Below are positions 1-5,146 of a stretch of DNA of 5,551 bases, piece by piece (positions within the stretch are counted from its first letter, which is position 1; each line of letters starts with the position of its first letter). The stretch lies in assembly GCA_013330215.1 (NCBI GenBank), contig DUIS01000082.1, forward strand, positions 1-5,551, given 5' to 3'. The notes under the pieces were generated by a model. The model saw nothing but the letters and a program-made list of their open reading frames with translations, was not told the DNA's origin and did no database searches. The translations under genes were made by a program, and so were the position numbers. This stretch comes from Microcaldota archaeon (lineage in GTDB: Archaea; Micrarchaeota; Micrarchaeia; Micrarchaeales; Micrarchaeaceae).

Positions 1-1
1 G

Positions 2-1360
2 CAGAACAAGGAGGTTGTGTACCAGATATTCAATGCGCTCAATGACAACGGCTACATCGTAGAGGTCGAGGACAAACAGGCTTATTGCAACATAGACAAG
101 CGCTTCCTGACTGACAGGCTCATAGAGGGAGATTGCCCCTACTGCAAATACAACAAAGCAAGGGGGGACCAGTGCGAGAACTGCGGCCGACTGCTCGATC
201 CGGACCAGCTGGTAAACCCGAGATGCTCCATATGCGGCAAAAACGAGATATCGTTCCTTAAGGTGAAGAATCTTGCAATAGCACTGGACAAGCTCCAGGG
301 CAAGATCCTGGATTTTGTAGAGACCAGCTCGAAAAACAATTGGAGCAAGAACGCGAAGAACAAGGCGCTGAGCTACATAAAGGAGGGGCTCAAGCCTCGC
401 GACATAACAAGGAGCATGAAGTGGGGCATACCGGTGCCGCTGAAGGGATTCGAGCATTCTGTATTCTACGTCTGGTTCGACGCGCCGATAGCATACATAA
501 GCATGACAAAGGACTGGGATGGGAAGAGATGGAAGGATTACTGGATGTCCAGCGATACAAAGCTGGTGCAGTTCATGGGCAAGGACAATATAGAATTCCA
601 TACCGTGATGTGGCCAGGCTTCCTTTTGGGATCCAATCTTGGATACACGTTGCCGACTACAATACGCGCATCCGAATACCTCACATCAAAGGAGGTGAAG
701 TTCTCGAAAAGCGCAGGCGTTGGCCTGAACATGCAGGAGGCGATAAACACTCTCGGCGCGGATTACTGGCGCTTCCTTCTCATGTACATGTATCCAGAAA
801 CAGCAGACACAGAGTTCACGATTGGGGTTCTGGCCGAGGTAGTGAACAAGATAATGAATGACAAGATCGGGAATTTCATACATAGGGTGCTTACGATCGC
901 CAAGAGCAACAAGGAGCTGATAGAGCGCATGGGAAGGGCGGAACTGGGAAACGAGAGGGAAGCGGTAAACAAGATTATAGGCGATTACAAAAGCAACTTC
1001 GAGGAGATGCACCTGAGGGAGGCACTTTACGCACTGGTCAGCCTTGCGGAATTCGGCAACGCGAAAATGAGCAGCGACCAGCCATGGAACCAATTAAAAT
1101 TAAAGGACAGGGAAGACGGGGAGAAAAGATTCATCGCCGCGATGGGGCCATTGCTCAAGATAGCGTATGATCTGTCGGTGCTGCTGTGGCCCTTCACGCC
1201 TGATGCGAGCATGAAGGCTCTCTCTTATTTTGGAATGGAAAAAGAGCCGCTGCTTGACGACCTGGACAATAACCCTAAACCAGATTTTGGGAAGGAGATC
1301 AAACCCCTGTTCAATAAGCTCACAGACGAGCAGATCCAGAAACTGGAAAAGTACAGATAG
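2..1360 (+). CDS. metG: Methionyl-tRNA synthetase, catalytic subunit (N-terminus off the window)
   Basis: Charges tRNA-Met with methionine in the cytoplasm (class I aminoacyl-tRNA synthetase). The frame is open to the left edge, so the GTG at 17 is an internal valine and not the start; the HIGH signature and roughly the first 100 residues are missing. Visible in order: zinc-knuckle cysteine pairs CPYC (134-145) and CENC (173-184), a further CSIC pair (224-235) as in two-zinc archaeal enzymes, the ITRSMKWGIPVPL and YVWFDAP blocks, the GKDNIEFH block, and the KMSKS-loop variant KFSKS (698-712). The helical anticodon-binding domain follows, with NKIMNDKIGNFIHRVL and PFTPDASM. The conserved YVWFDAPIGYIS block reads PIAYIS here. 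The protein ends after the anticodon domain in LEKYR; the extra C-terminal tRNA-binding domain is not fused but encoded by the convergent neighbour. Identification is secure from many family blocks. Confidence 0.96.
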   Translation, partial: QNKEVVYQIFNALNDNGYIVEVEDKQAYCNIDKRFLTDRLIEGDCPYCKYNKARGDQCENCGRLLDPDQLVNPRCSICGKNEISFLKVKNLAIALDKLQGKILDFVETSSKNNWSKNAKNKALSYIKEGLKPRDITRSMKWGIPVPLKGFEHSVFYVWFDAPIAYISMTKDWDGKRWKDYWMSSDTKLVQFMGKDNIEFHTVMWPGFLLGSNLGYTLPTTIRASEYLTSKEVKFSKSAGVGLNMQEAINTLGADYWRFLLMYMYPETADTEFTIGVLAEVVNKIMNDKIGNFIHRVLTIAKSNKELIERMGRAELGNEREAVNKIIGDYKSNFEEMHLREALYALVSLAEFGNAKMSSDQPWNQLKLKDREDGEKRFIAAMGPLLKIAYDLSVLLWPFTPDASMKALSYFGMEKEPLLDDLDNNPKPDFGKEIKPLFNKLTDEQIQKLEKYR

Positions 1361-1366
1361 CTATCT
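1355..1366. repeat. 12-bp perfect palindrome carrying both convergent stop codons
   Basis: AGATAGCTATCT is centred exactly between the MetRS stop (TAG, 1358-1360) and the stop of the MetRS-beta gene on the other strand (TAG, 1363-1361). Both genes therefore end in Arg-stop within one symmetric site, with no intergenic base. No T-run follows on either strand, so each transcript probably runs into the opposing gene or terminates inside it. The symmetry may be a by-product of two AGA-TAG ends meeting. Confidence 0.7.
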
Positions 1367-1687
1367 TACCTTGCTGCCCACTGCCATTTCCTTGTCCGGC
1401 CTTAGCACTACGACATTGGTTCCGTCATCCACGGCGAGTATCATGCCCTCGGATATTGATCCGGCTATGCTCTTCGGCTCCAGGTTTGCGACAACAATAA
1501 CAAGGCTATTCAGCAGTTCTTCTTTGGGATAGAAACTTTTCAGGCCCGCAACTATGTTCCTCACACCGAGTTCGCCGAGGTCAACTTTCATCTTATACAT
1601 TGGCTTCCTTGCGGTTTCGAGATCTTCGATCTCTATTATTTTGCCTACCCTCATGTCTATGGAGGCAAACTCGTCTATTGTTGCCGT
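1361..1687 (-). CDS. MetRS beta-like tRNA-binding (Trbp111/OB-fold) protein, uncertain 5' end
   Basis: Stand-alone version of the C-terminal tRNA-binding domain of MetRS. In this family it is an OB-fold that dimerises and raises tRNA affinity in trans. Family blocks seen: MRVGKIIEIED, YKMKVDLGELG, NIVAGLKSFYPKEEL, VVVANLEPKSIAG, SEGMILAVDDG and the end GSKVR. The first ATG in frame is at 1654, giving 97 residues, but the 11 codons before it (1687-1655) read TATIDEFASID, matching the helix that normally precedes the RVGK strand. That stretch has no ATG, GTG or TTG and is preceded by TAA at 1690-1688. The coordinates here include the extension; the conservative call is 1361-1654. A GTG at 1695 would come into frame with one extra A in the AAA run at 1687-1689. 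It lies behind two other - strand genes and abuts the MetRS stop codon. Confidence 0.9.
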   Translation of the reverse strand, partial: TATIDEFASIDMRVGKIIEIEDLETARKPMYKMKVDLGELGVRNIVAGLKSFYPKEELLNSLVIVVANLEPKSIAGSISEGMILAVDDGTNVVVLRPDKEMAVGSKVR

Positions 1688-1716
1688 TTAACCACGTGAT
1701 TATGCAAACTTAGCAT

Positions 1717-2103
1717 TCAATTTACGAACACGCTTCTCAGAAGACCGAACAGACTGGCACCTTGCCGCTCCTTTTCGAGTCTATCCCTTATAGCATCGGT
1801 AGTGTTGCTGTGAGCTATTACAGCATCAATGATCTCGTTAAACAGTGGATCTTTCCTGTTGCTGCCCTTCAGCACTCTCAATGCTACAACATTCAGTGCT
1901 GCAGATGGAGATGCGCTGTTCCTTGCAATTTCGAGTAGCACCCTGGGTTCTTGGTCCAGATAAGAATAGGATATGAGCGCTTTTTCGCTCGTTGCCATGC
2001 GCGCAAATTTCACTCTTTCTGCCACGCTGTATTTCTCTACAAACGCTCTTGACATCGACATGATATCGCTTGCTCTTGTTCTTATTTCGGTCGTTTTTTC
2101 CAT
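1717..2103 (-). CDS. Hypothetical protein, predicted all-helical (128 aa)
   Basis: I do not recognise a family. The product looks almost wholly helical with no signal peptide or membrane segment. The middle part, with RVLLEIARNSASPSAALNVV followed by a second helix pair (PLFNEIIDAVIAH), has the look of a HEAT/leucine-rich-repeat-variant solenoid; this is an impression only. The start at 2103 is chosen because AAAGGAG lies five bases upstream of that ATG. The frame extends to an ATG at 2196 (159 residues) without a ribosome binding site, and the TATA box at 2205-2214 is too close to that ATG to serve it. Seven of ten glutamate codons are GAA, unlike the GAG-rich gene at 3199-3663. It precedes the MetRS-beta gene on the same strand by about 30 bases, so they may be cotranscribed. 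Confidence 0.62.
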   Translation of the reverse strand: MEKTTEIRTRASDIMSMSRAFVEKYSVAERVKFARMATSEKALISYSYLDQEPRVLLEIARNSASPSAALNVVALRVLKGSNRKDPLFNEIIDAVIAHSNTTDAIRDRLEKERQGASLFGLLRSVFVN

Positions 2104-2106
2104 TGC

Positions 2107-2113
2107 ATCTCCT
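2107..2113 (-). promoter_or_regulatory. Shine-Dalgarno site deciding the start at 2103
   Basis: On the - strand AAAGGAG is followed by ATGCA and then the ATG at 2103. It is the clearest Shine-Dalgarno match among the - strand genes and argues for the shorter form of the helical protein. Confidence 0.5.
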
Positions 2114-2204
2114 TTTGTGAAAACCTTTTCCCAGAATATCAGCCTGGTCATAGCTGCTAATCTGATTGGGTTGCTTTCTGTAATCTGCTTTTGCATCAAA
2201 TGTT

Positions 2205-2214
2205 ATTTATATAT
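2205..2214 (-). promoter_or_regulatory. Archaeal TATA box for the helical hypothetical gene
   Basis: The - strand reads ATATATAAAT, close to the archaeal TATA consensus. Initiation about 26 bases downstream would fall near 2184. That is inside the long version of the frame but leaves an ~80-base leader before the ATG at 2103, which fits the Shine-Dalgarno site there. Confidence 0.5.
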
Positions 2215-2262
2215 TGGTACGGGTTCTTGTTTACCTGACTGGTTCCGCGCGATCTTATCGGG

Positions 2263-2556
2263 CTAATCTCCGCTTGAAAGCACTTCAGGGGTTTCCCCTC
2301 TTAGGAAGTCCCTCATCTGCTTCAGAATGTGGCGGATTGGCGCAGCTCTTTTTGCGTGGGAAGCTTCCTCGTTTCGCAGTGTAAACAGGACCGTATTTTC
2401 TGACGGCGAATGTCCAGATCTCAATAGCTTATGGAATTCTCGCGCTTGGTTATAGACTGCTTGCGCTTCGGGCTGTCCATACTGCACCACAGGCCCCCTG
2501 TGGTTCCTGAGGACATCACTCGTTTGCCTGAGTTTCCTTTCAGATAATCTGGTCAT
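2263..2556 (-). CDS. Hypothetical small basic protein (97 aa)
   Basis: I do not recognise this protein. It is soluble in appearance, rich in Arg, His and Gln, and probably mostly helical (for example the AQAVYNQAREFHKLL stretch and IRHILKQMRDFLRG near the C-terminus). It has no cysteine and no signal or membrane segment. A DNA- or RNA-binding role is conceivable from its charge but not shown. The ATG at 2556 sits about 22 bases from an AAAATATA element, implying a leaderless or nearly leaderless message, and no Shine-Dalgarno site precedes it. By my count seven of eight glutamate codons are GAA and it has no ATA isoleucine codon, unlike the plus-strand operon. It could be an acquired or fast-evolving gene, or less probably a non-coding frame. 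Confidence 0.55.
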   Translation of the reverse strand: MTRLSERKLRQTSDVLRNHRGPVVQYGQPEAQAVYNQAREFHKLLRSGHSPSENTVLFTLRNEEASHAKRAAPIRHILKQMRDFLRGETPEVLSSGD

Positions 2557-2574
2557 TTGCGCGTTCCCTTTTTG

Positions 2575-2582
2575 TATATTTT
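2575..2582 (-). promoter_or_regulatory. TATA-like element upstream of the small basic protein gene
   Basis: The - strand reads AAAATATA, centred about 22 bases before the ATG at 2556. Transcription would be expected to begin at or beside the start codon. Confidence 0.45.
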
Positions 2583-2596
2583 GACCGCTTCCGGTC
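2583..2596. repeat. Inverted repeat GACCG-CTTC-CGGTC beside a TATA box
   Basis: A perfect 5-bp inverted repeat with a 4-base spacer directly abuts the - strand TATA element, where the TFB recognition element would lie. The position suits a repressor or activator site for the gene at 2556-2263, but no regulator is identified and a repeat this short can arise by chance. Confidence 0.35.
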
Positions 2597-2655
2597 GATA
2601 AATGCCTGTCGTGCCTTACTGTCCTGAATCGTCGGTTCTATTGTGAGCCCCATGG

Positions 2656-2663
2656 TATATATA
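2656..2663 (+). promoter_or_regulatory. Distal TATA-like element in the divergent region
   Basis: TATATATA is symmetric and could work on either strand. On the + strand it would start a transcript near 2685, giving S8e a leader of about 110 bases; on the - strand it would start near 2633. The inverted repeat just downstream covers the expected + strand start. Confidence 0.35.
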
Positions 2664-2667
2664 GGTT

Positions 2668-2686
2668 GGTAATATTCGGCATTACC
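2668..2686. repeat. Inverted repeat GGTAAT-N7-ATTACC
   Basis: A perfect 6-bp inverted repeat with a 7-base spacer begins four bases after the TATATATA element and ends at the expected transcription start. It resembles a dimeric-regulator operator; two G-T pairs could extend it by two positions as an RNA stem. Confidence 0.4.
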
Positions 2687-2732
2687 GGAACTTCGCGATT
2701 TGGCAATAAGGTTAATAAGCTATTTGTGGGTA

Positions 2733-2740
2733 TTATATAT
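2733..2740 (+). promoter_or_regulatory. Proximal TATA box for the S8e operon
   Basis: TTATATAT is centred so that initiation is expected near 2763, leaving a leader of about 34 bases. The leader contains GTGAT (2789-2793), complementary to the 3' end of archaeal 16S rRNA and three bases before the ATG. CTCTTC (2746-2751) and GAAGAG (2768-2773) form a 6-bp inverted repeat around the expected start. Confidence 0.5.
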
Positions 2741-2796
2741 GTTTTCTCTTCGTTGATTTTCTTCGGTGAAGAGTATTAATATTAAAAAGTGATCCA

Positions 2797-3195
2797 ATGA
2801 GCCAAATGGGCATACAGATACACAGGAAATCAGACACCAAGATGTCGGGCAACGGCAGGAAGAACATAACTGCAAGGGATAAAAGGAGAAGCGAGGTAGG
2901 AAACTATTTCTCTGCCACGAAGCTTGGAAGCGAGAACATCAACCTCTCGGTGAGAAGGCGCGGAGGAAACAGCGGCACGCGTCTCAAGAGGGCGCTGTAC
3001 GCAAATGTGCTCGAGGGCGGCAAATACAAGAAGGCGAAGATAACCGGTGTTCTCGAATCCAAGGACAACCGCAACTTCGCAAGGCAGAACATAATAACAA
3101 AGGGCGCCACGATAATCACTGACCTCGGAAACGCGGTTGTGCTCAACAGGCCCGGAAGGGAAGGAAGCATAAACGCAAGGCTTCTGAAGGTGTAG
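2797..3195 (+). CDS. rps8e: Small-subunit ribosomal protein S8e
   Basis: Structural protein of the archaeal/eukaryotic 30S/40S ribosomal subunit with no bacterial counterpart. At 132 residues it has the usual archaeal length. Family features: a basic N-terminus with GIQIHRKSDTKMSGNGRK, the central VRRRGGN turn, AKITGVLESKDN, an IITKGATI strand segment, and a glycine-containing C-terminus ending INARLLKV. The ATG at 2797 is the natural start, and GTGAT lies just upstream. It heads a three-gene operon, the next start lying three bases after its stop, and is presumably driven by the TATA box at 2733-2740. The ribosomal gene at the head suggests the downstream genes are expressed with the translation machinery. 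Confidence 0.95.
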   Translation: MSQMGIQIHRKSDTKMSGNGRKNITARDKRRSEVGNYFSATKLGSENINLSVRRRGGNSGTRLKRALYANVLEGGKYKKAKITGVLESKDNRNFARQNIITKGATIITDLGNAVVLNRPGREGSINARLLKV

Positions 3196-3198
3196 TCC

Positions 3199-3663
3199 TT
3201 GCCGGCAAGAGTCTATGTTTGCGAGAAGTCCGAGGCGGAGGAACTGAAGAGGGTACTCGCCTATGACCCTTATCTTGACACAAATCTGATACCCCCCAGC
3301 GTGACGCCTAAGGACAAGAAGGAGAGCGATCTTACGGACGAGGAGCGCAGGCAGATAGCCGAGAGGGAGAAGGTTGTCTCCGAGAACCTGAAGAAACTGG
3401 GCGAAAGCCCGCAGGGACGCATAATATTCACGCGCCAGGAATACAGCCTGCGCGACGGCGCATCGCTAGGTCTTGACGAGAACATGGTTTACTTATACAT
3501 CAGCGCGTCCGACGACTTCCTCAACGGGGCTGAGGAGCGTTTCAAGAAGGAATTCAAGACGATAAAAAGGGCCGGGAAGGAGGATGAGGAAAAGGTAATA
3601 GGCGCGATAAAGGAGGAGGAGGAAAGGGCCAACACAGGCTTTGGATCCATATTCGGTAATTGA
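3199..3663 (+). CDS. Hypothetical charged protein between S8e and the carbamoyltransferase (154 aa)
   Basis: I do not recognise this protein. Residues 1-35 look like a strand-helix unit (ARVYVCEKSEAEELKRVLAY). Residues about 38-70 are a highly charged, probably coiled-coil helix (KDKKESDLTDEERRQIAE). Residues about 72-105 contain strands (GRIIFTRQEYSL, NMVYLYISAS). A Lys/Glu-rich helical tail with KEEEER ends in TGFGSIFGN. No signal peptide or membrane segment is seen. The start is TTG at 3199, three bases after the S8e stop, with AAGGTG at the S8e 3' end as a Shine-Dalgarno match; translation is probably coupled to S8e. SRP19, sometimes considered near S8e, was checked and its motifs are absent. 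Glutamate is mostly GAG (17 of 23 by my count). Confidence 0.85.
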   Translation: MPARVYVCEKSEAEELKRVLAYDPYLDTNLIPPSVTPKDKKESDLTDEERRQIAEREKVVSENLKKLGESPQGRIIFTRQEYSLRDGASLGLDENMVYLYISASDDFLNGAEERFKKEFKTIKRAGKEDEEKVIGAIKEEEERANTGFGSIFGN

Positions 3664-4564
3664 TTTGAACCTACTAAGCTCGAACGACCTTACCAGGGAC
3701 GCGATAAAGGAGATATTCGGGATAGCCGAGAGACTCTCAAGCGGCAAGGAGAGGGTGGAGCTCAAGGAGCACACCACGATGGCGCTCTTCTTCGAGGAGC
3801 CCTCCACAAGGACAAGGGTCTCGCTCGAGGCCGCGATAACGCAGCTCGGCGGAATGCCCATATACATAGACGCACATAGCTCGCAGAGGATACGAGGAGA
3901 GGCGCTCGCCGACACCGCGAAGGTGCTCAGCCTGTACTGCGATTTCATCGCGGTGCGGATGAACAGCCATGAGGGCCTGCTCGAGATAGCCGCGAACTCC
4001 AAGGTGCCTGTCATAAACGCGCTCACAAGCCTTGAGCACCCGACGCAGGCGCTTGCCGACGTGTACACAATAATCGCGCACAAGGGCGAGCCGAGGAACC
4101 TCAGGATAGCATTCATAGGCGACATAGCGCAGAACACCGCAAACTCGCTAATGCTCACAGCCGCAAAGCTGGGGGCAAAGATCTCGCTCGTCGGGCCGGA
4201 TGCCTGCAAACCCAATTCAATTTATTTCAACAAGGCTAGGGAATACAGCAAGGTGGACCTCAGCAGCTCCATAGAGGAGGGGCTCGAGGATGCTGACATC
4301 GTCTACACTGATACCTTCGTGAGCATGGGGGACGAGGACGAGGCTGCAGCGCGCAGGAAGCTCTTCGCACCGTACCAATTGAACGCAGATTCGCTGGCGT
4401 ATGCGAAGAAGGATGCGCTGGTCATGCACCCGCTGCCAGCGCACCGCGGAGAGGAGATAACCGCGGACGTGATAGACGGAAAGAGGAGCATCGTCTGGGA
4501 GCAGGCTGCGAACAAGCTGCTGCTTGAGAAGGCGGTCCTCATCTATCTTTCGGGAAAAAGATAG
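3641..4564 (+). CDS. argF: Ornithine carbamoyltransferase-like enzyme with an altered HPLP substrate loop
   Basis: A carbamoyltransferase of the ornithine/aspartate family, 307 residues and full length. The carbamoyl-phosphate site is intact: STRTR (55-59), R106, HPTQ (133-136). It resembles ornithine rather than aspartate transcarbamylase: TDTFVSMGDE around residue 223 carries the SMG loop, then PYQLN, PAHRGEE, DVIDG, and a C-terminal helix with WEQAANKLLLEKAVL. Ornithine enzymes normally have HCLP, whose cysteine contacts the amino-acid substrate. Here residues 263-266 are HPLP, the form found in aspartate transcarbamylase, so the exact substrate is uncertain. The expected role is citrulline synthesis or arginine catabolism. 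The start is a TTG: 3641 overlaps the upstream gene by 23 bases, while 3665 (299 residues) starts one base after its stop; neither has a convincing Shine-Dalgarno at normal distance. Third gene of the S8e operon. Confidence 0.9.
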   Translation: MDPYSVIDLNLLSSNDLTRDAIKEIFGIAERLSSGKERVELKEHTTMALFFEEPSTRTRVSLEAAITQLGGMPIYIDAHSSQRIRGEALADTAKVLSLYCDFIAVRMNSHEGLLEIAANSKVPVINALTSLEHPTQALADVYTIIAHKGEPRNLRIAFIGDIAQNTANSLMLTAAKLGAKISLVGPDACKPNSIYFNKAREYSKVDLSSSIEEGLEDADIVYTDTFVSMGDEDEAAARRKLFAPYQLNADSLAYAKKDALVMHPLPAHRGEEITADVIDGKRSIVWEQAANKLLLEKAVLIYLSGKR

Positions 4565-4566
4565 CC

Positions 4567-4577
4567 TTAAATATTAT
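4567..4577 (+). promoter_or_regulatory. TATA box for the 148-aa gene
   Basis: TTAAATATTAT begins two bases after the carbamoyltransferase stop codon. Initiation about 26 bases on would fall near 4597, leaving a leader of under ten bases before the ATG at 4605. It marks the end of the S8e operon and a separate transcription unit. Confidence 0.55.
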
Positions 4578-4604
4578 AAAAAACAGTAAATTATAGATGA
4601 TAAA

Positions 4605-5051
4605 ATGGGTAAAATGCAAGAGCTTAGACATGAGATTCAAAACACCGGCGGAATCCGGGTCATGCACCTGCTCAGGGTAGCTGCAGACAGGCAGCTCACG
4701 CAGGAGGAGATGAGGAAGGCAACCGCAAACGGACTGCAGCCAGAAAGGCAAATGCGGATATCATTTTTAAGCGAAGGGACCCAAAATTACAAAGGGAAGC
4801 ATTACTACGTAGGGGAAAAGGGCTATTCCGTCATTGTTGAGAAGTTTACATGTGTACAGGCCTCTGGCCGCAACCAGCAGTACCTCGACAAGTACGAGGA
4901 GAGAAGGTATACGAAAGAGGGGAGGTTGGCGTCAAGAGTGATAGTGACAGGATATAACCTCAACAGTCTCCGTTTGGCGTATACTCCGCCCGGGGCCCTT
5001 GTCGGCAAGGCGGATGAAAGGCAGACATACCCGCGCAGGGCCAAAGCCTGA
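4605..5051 (+). CDS. Hypothetical protein, possible winged-helix fold (148 aa)
   Basis: Not recognised as a named family. The first ~80 residues have the order of a winged helix: helix RVMHLLRVAADR, helix LTQEEMRKATANG, helix PERQMRISFL, then a hairpin-like KGKHYYVGEKGYSVIVEKF. The last element resembles the wing of ArsR/MarR-type proteins (Y-x-x-G-x-K-G). This is inference from pattern, not a match. The second half is polar and basic with no clear motif, though RVIVTGYNLNSLRLAY looks like strand, and it ends in an RRAKA tail. One cysteine, no membrane segment. The ATG at 4605 is placed for a short leader behind the TATA box; a second ATG lies at 4614. It is a separate unit from the operon upstream. 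A transcription regulator is possible; an unrelated small basic protein is equally allowed by what I can see. Confidence 0.75.
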   Translation: MGKMQELRHEIQNTGGIRVMHLLRVAADRQLTQEEMRKATANGLQPERQMRISFLSEGTQNYKGKHYYVGEKGYSVIVEKFTCVQASGRNQQYLDKYEERRYTKEGRLASRVIVTGYNLNSLRLAYTPPGALVGKADERQTYPRRAKA

Positions 5052-5069
5052 TTGCATTCTAATCGGGCT
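5045..5069 (+). other. Hairpin spanning the stop codon of the 148-aa gene
   Basis: AGCCTGATT and AATCGGGCT can form a 9-bp stem with one G-U pair around a 7-base loop. The stop TGA (5049-5051) lies inside the 5' arm. No T-run follows, so it is not a standard archaeal terminator; it might stabilise the 3' end of the message or mark a processing site. Confidence 0.4.
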
Positions 5070-5116
5070 CTCGTATCTTCTGGAAACTGTAAAGTTTTCC
5101 TTCGGATGCAGATACC

Positions 5117-5124
5117 TATATATT
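5117..5124 (+). promoter_or_regulatory. TATA box placed for leaderless transcription
   Basis: TATATATT is centred about 27 bases before the ATG at 5147, the usual distance from TATA box to transcription start in archaea. The message would begin at or within a few bases of the start codon; no Shine-Dalgarno site is present. Confidence 0.6.
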
Positions 5125-5146
5125 TCTTTCAGCGGCATTATACATC

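Noticed and set aside
17..19. GTG as the MetRS start codon
   Set aside because: The frame continues upstream to the window edge with family-like residues, and a start here would remove the catalytic HIGH region.
340..861. Second + strand open frame inside MetRS
   Set aside because: Its product is low-complexity with many His, Gly and Arg, and the overlapping frame is unmistakable MetRS.
2597..2735. tRNA or C/D-box RNA gene in the intergenic region
   Set aside because: No cloverleaf arms, GGTTCRA-type loop or paired C and D boxes were found; only promoter-like elements and short inverted repeats are present.
3609..3628. GGA/GAG-rich run as a strong ribosome binding site or repeat
   Set aside because: It encodes the Lys/Glu tail of the upstream protein, and its best core lies 18 bases or more from the nearest start, so it is mainly coding.
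3199..3663. SRP19, the signal recognition particle protein
   Set aside because: The IWP-x-Y-(I/L)-D and GRRVPK-type signatures are absent, and the protein is longer than archaeal SRP19.
3493..4215. Long - strand open frame (240 codons) opposite the carbamoyltransferase
   Set aside because: The + strand frame has an intact enzyme with all its active-site motifs; the reverse frame has no family features and follows from the GC-biased codon pattern.
3641..4564. Aspartate carbamoyltransferase (pyrB)
   Set aside because: HPLP alone suggests it, but the SMG loop, PAHRGEE and the C-terminal WEQAANKLLLEKAVL block are of the ornithine type.
5045..5069. Intrinsic terminator after the 148-aa gene
   Set aside because: The stem exists but no T-run follows, and archaeal termination depends mainly on T-tracts; it is kept only as a hairpin.
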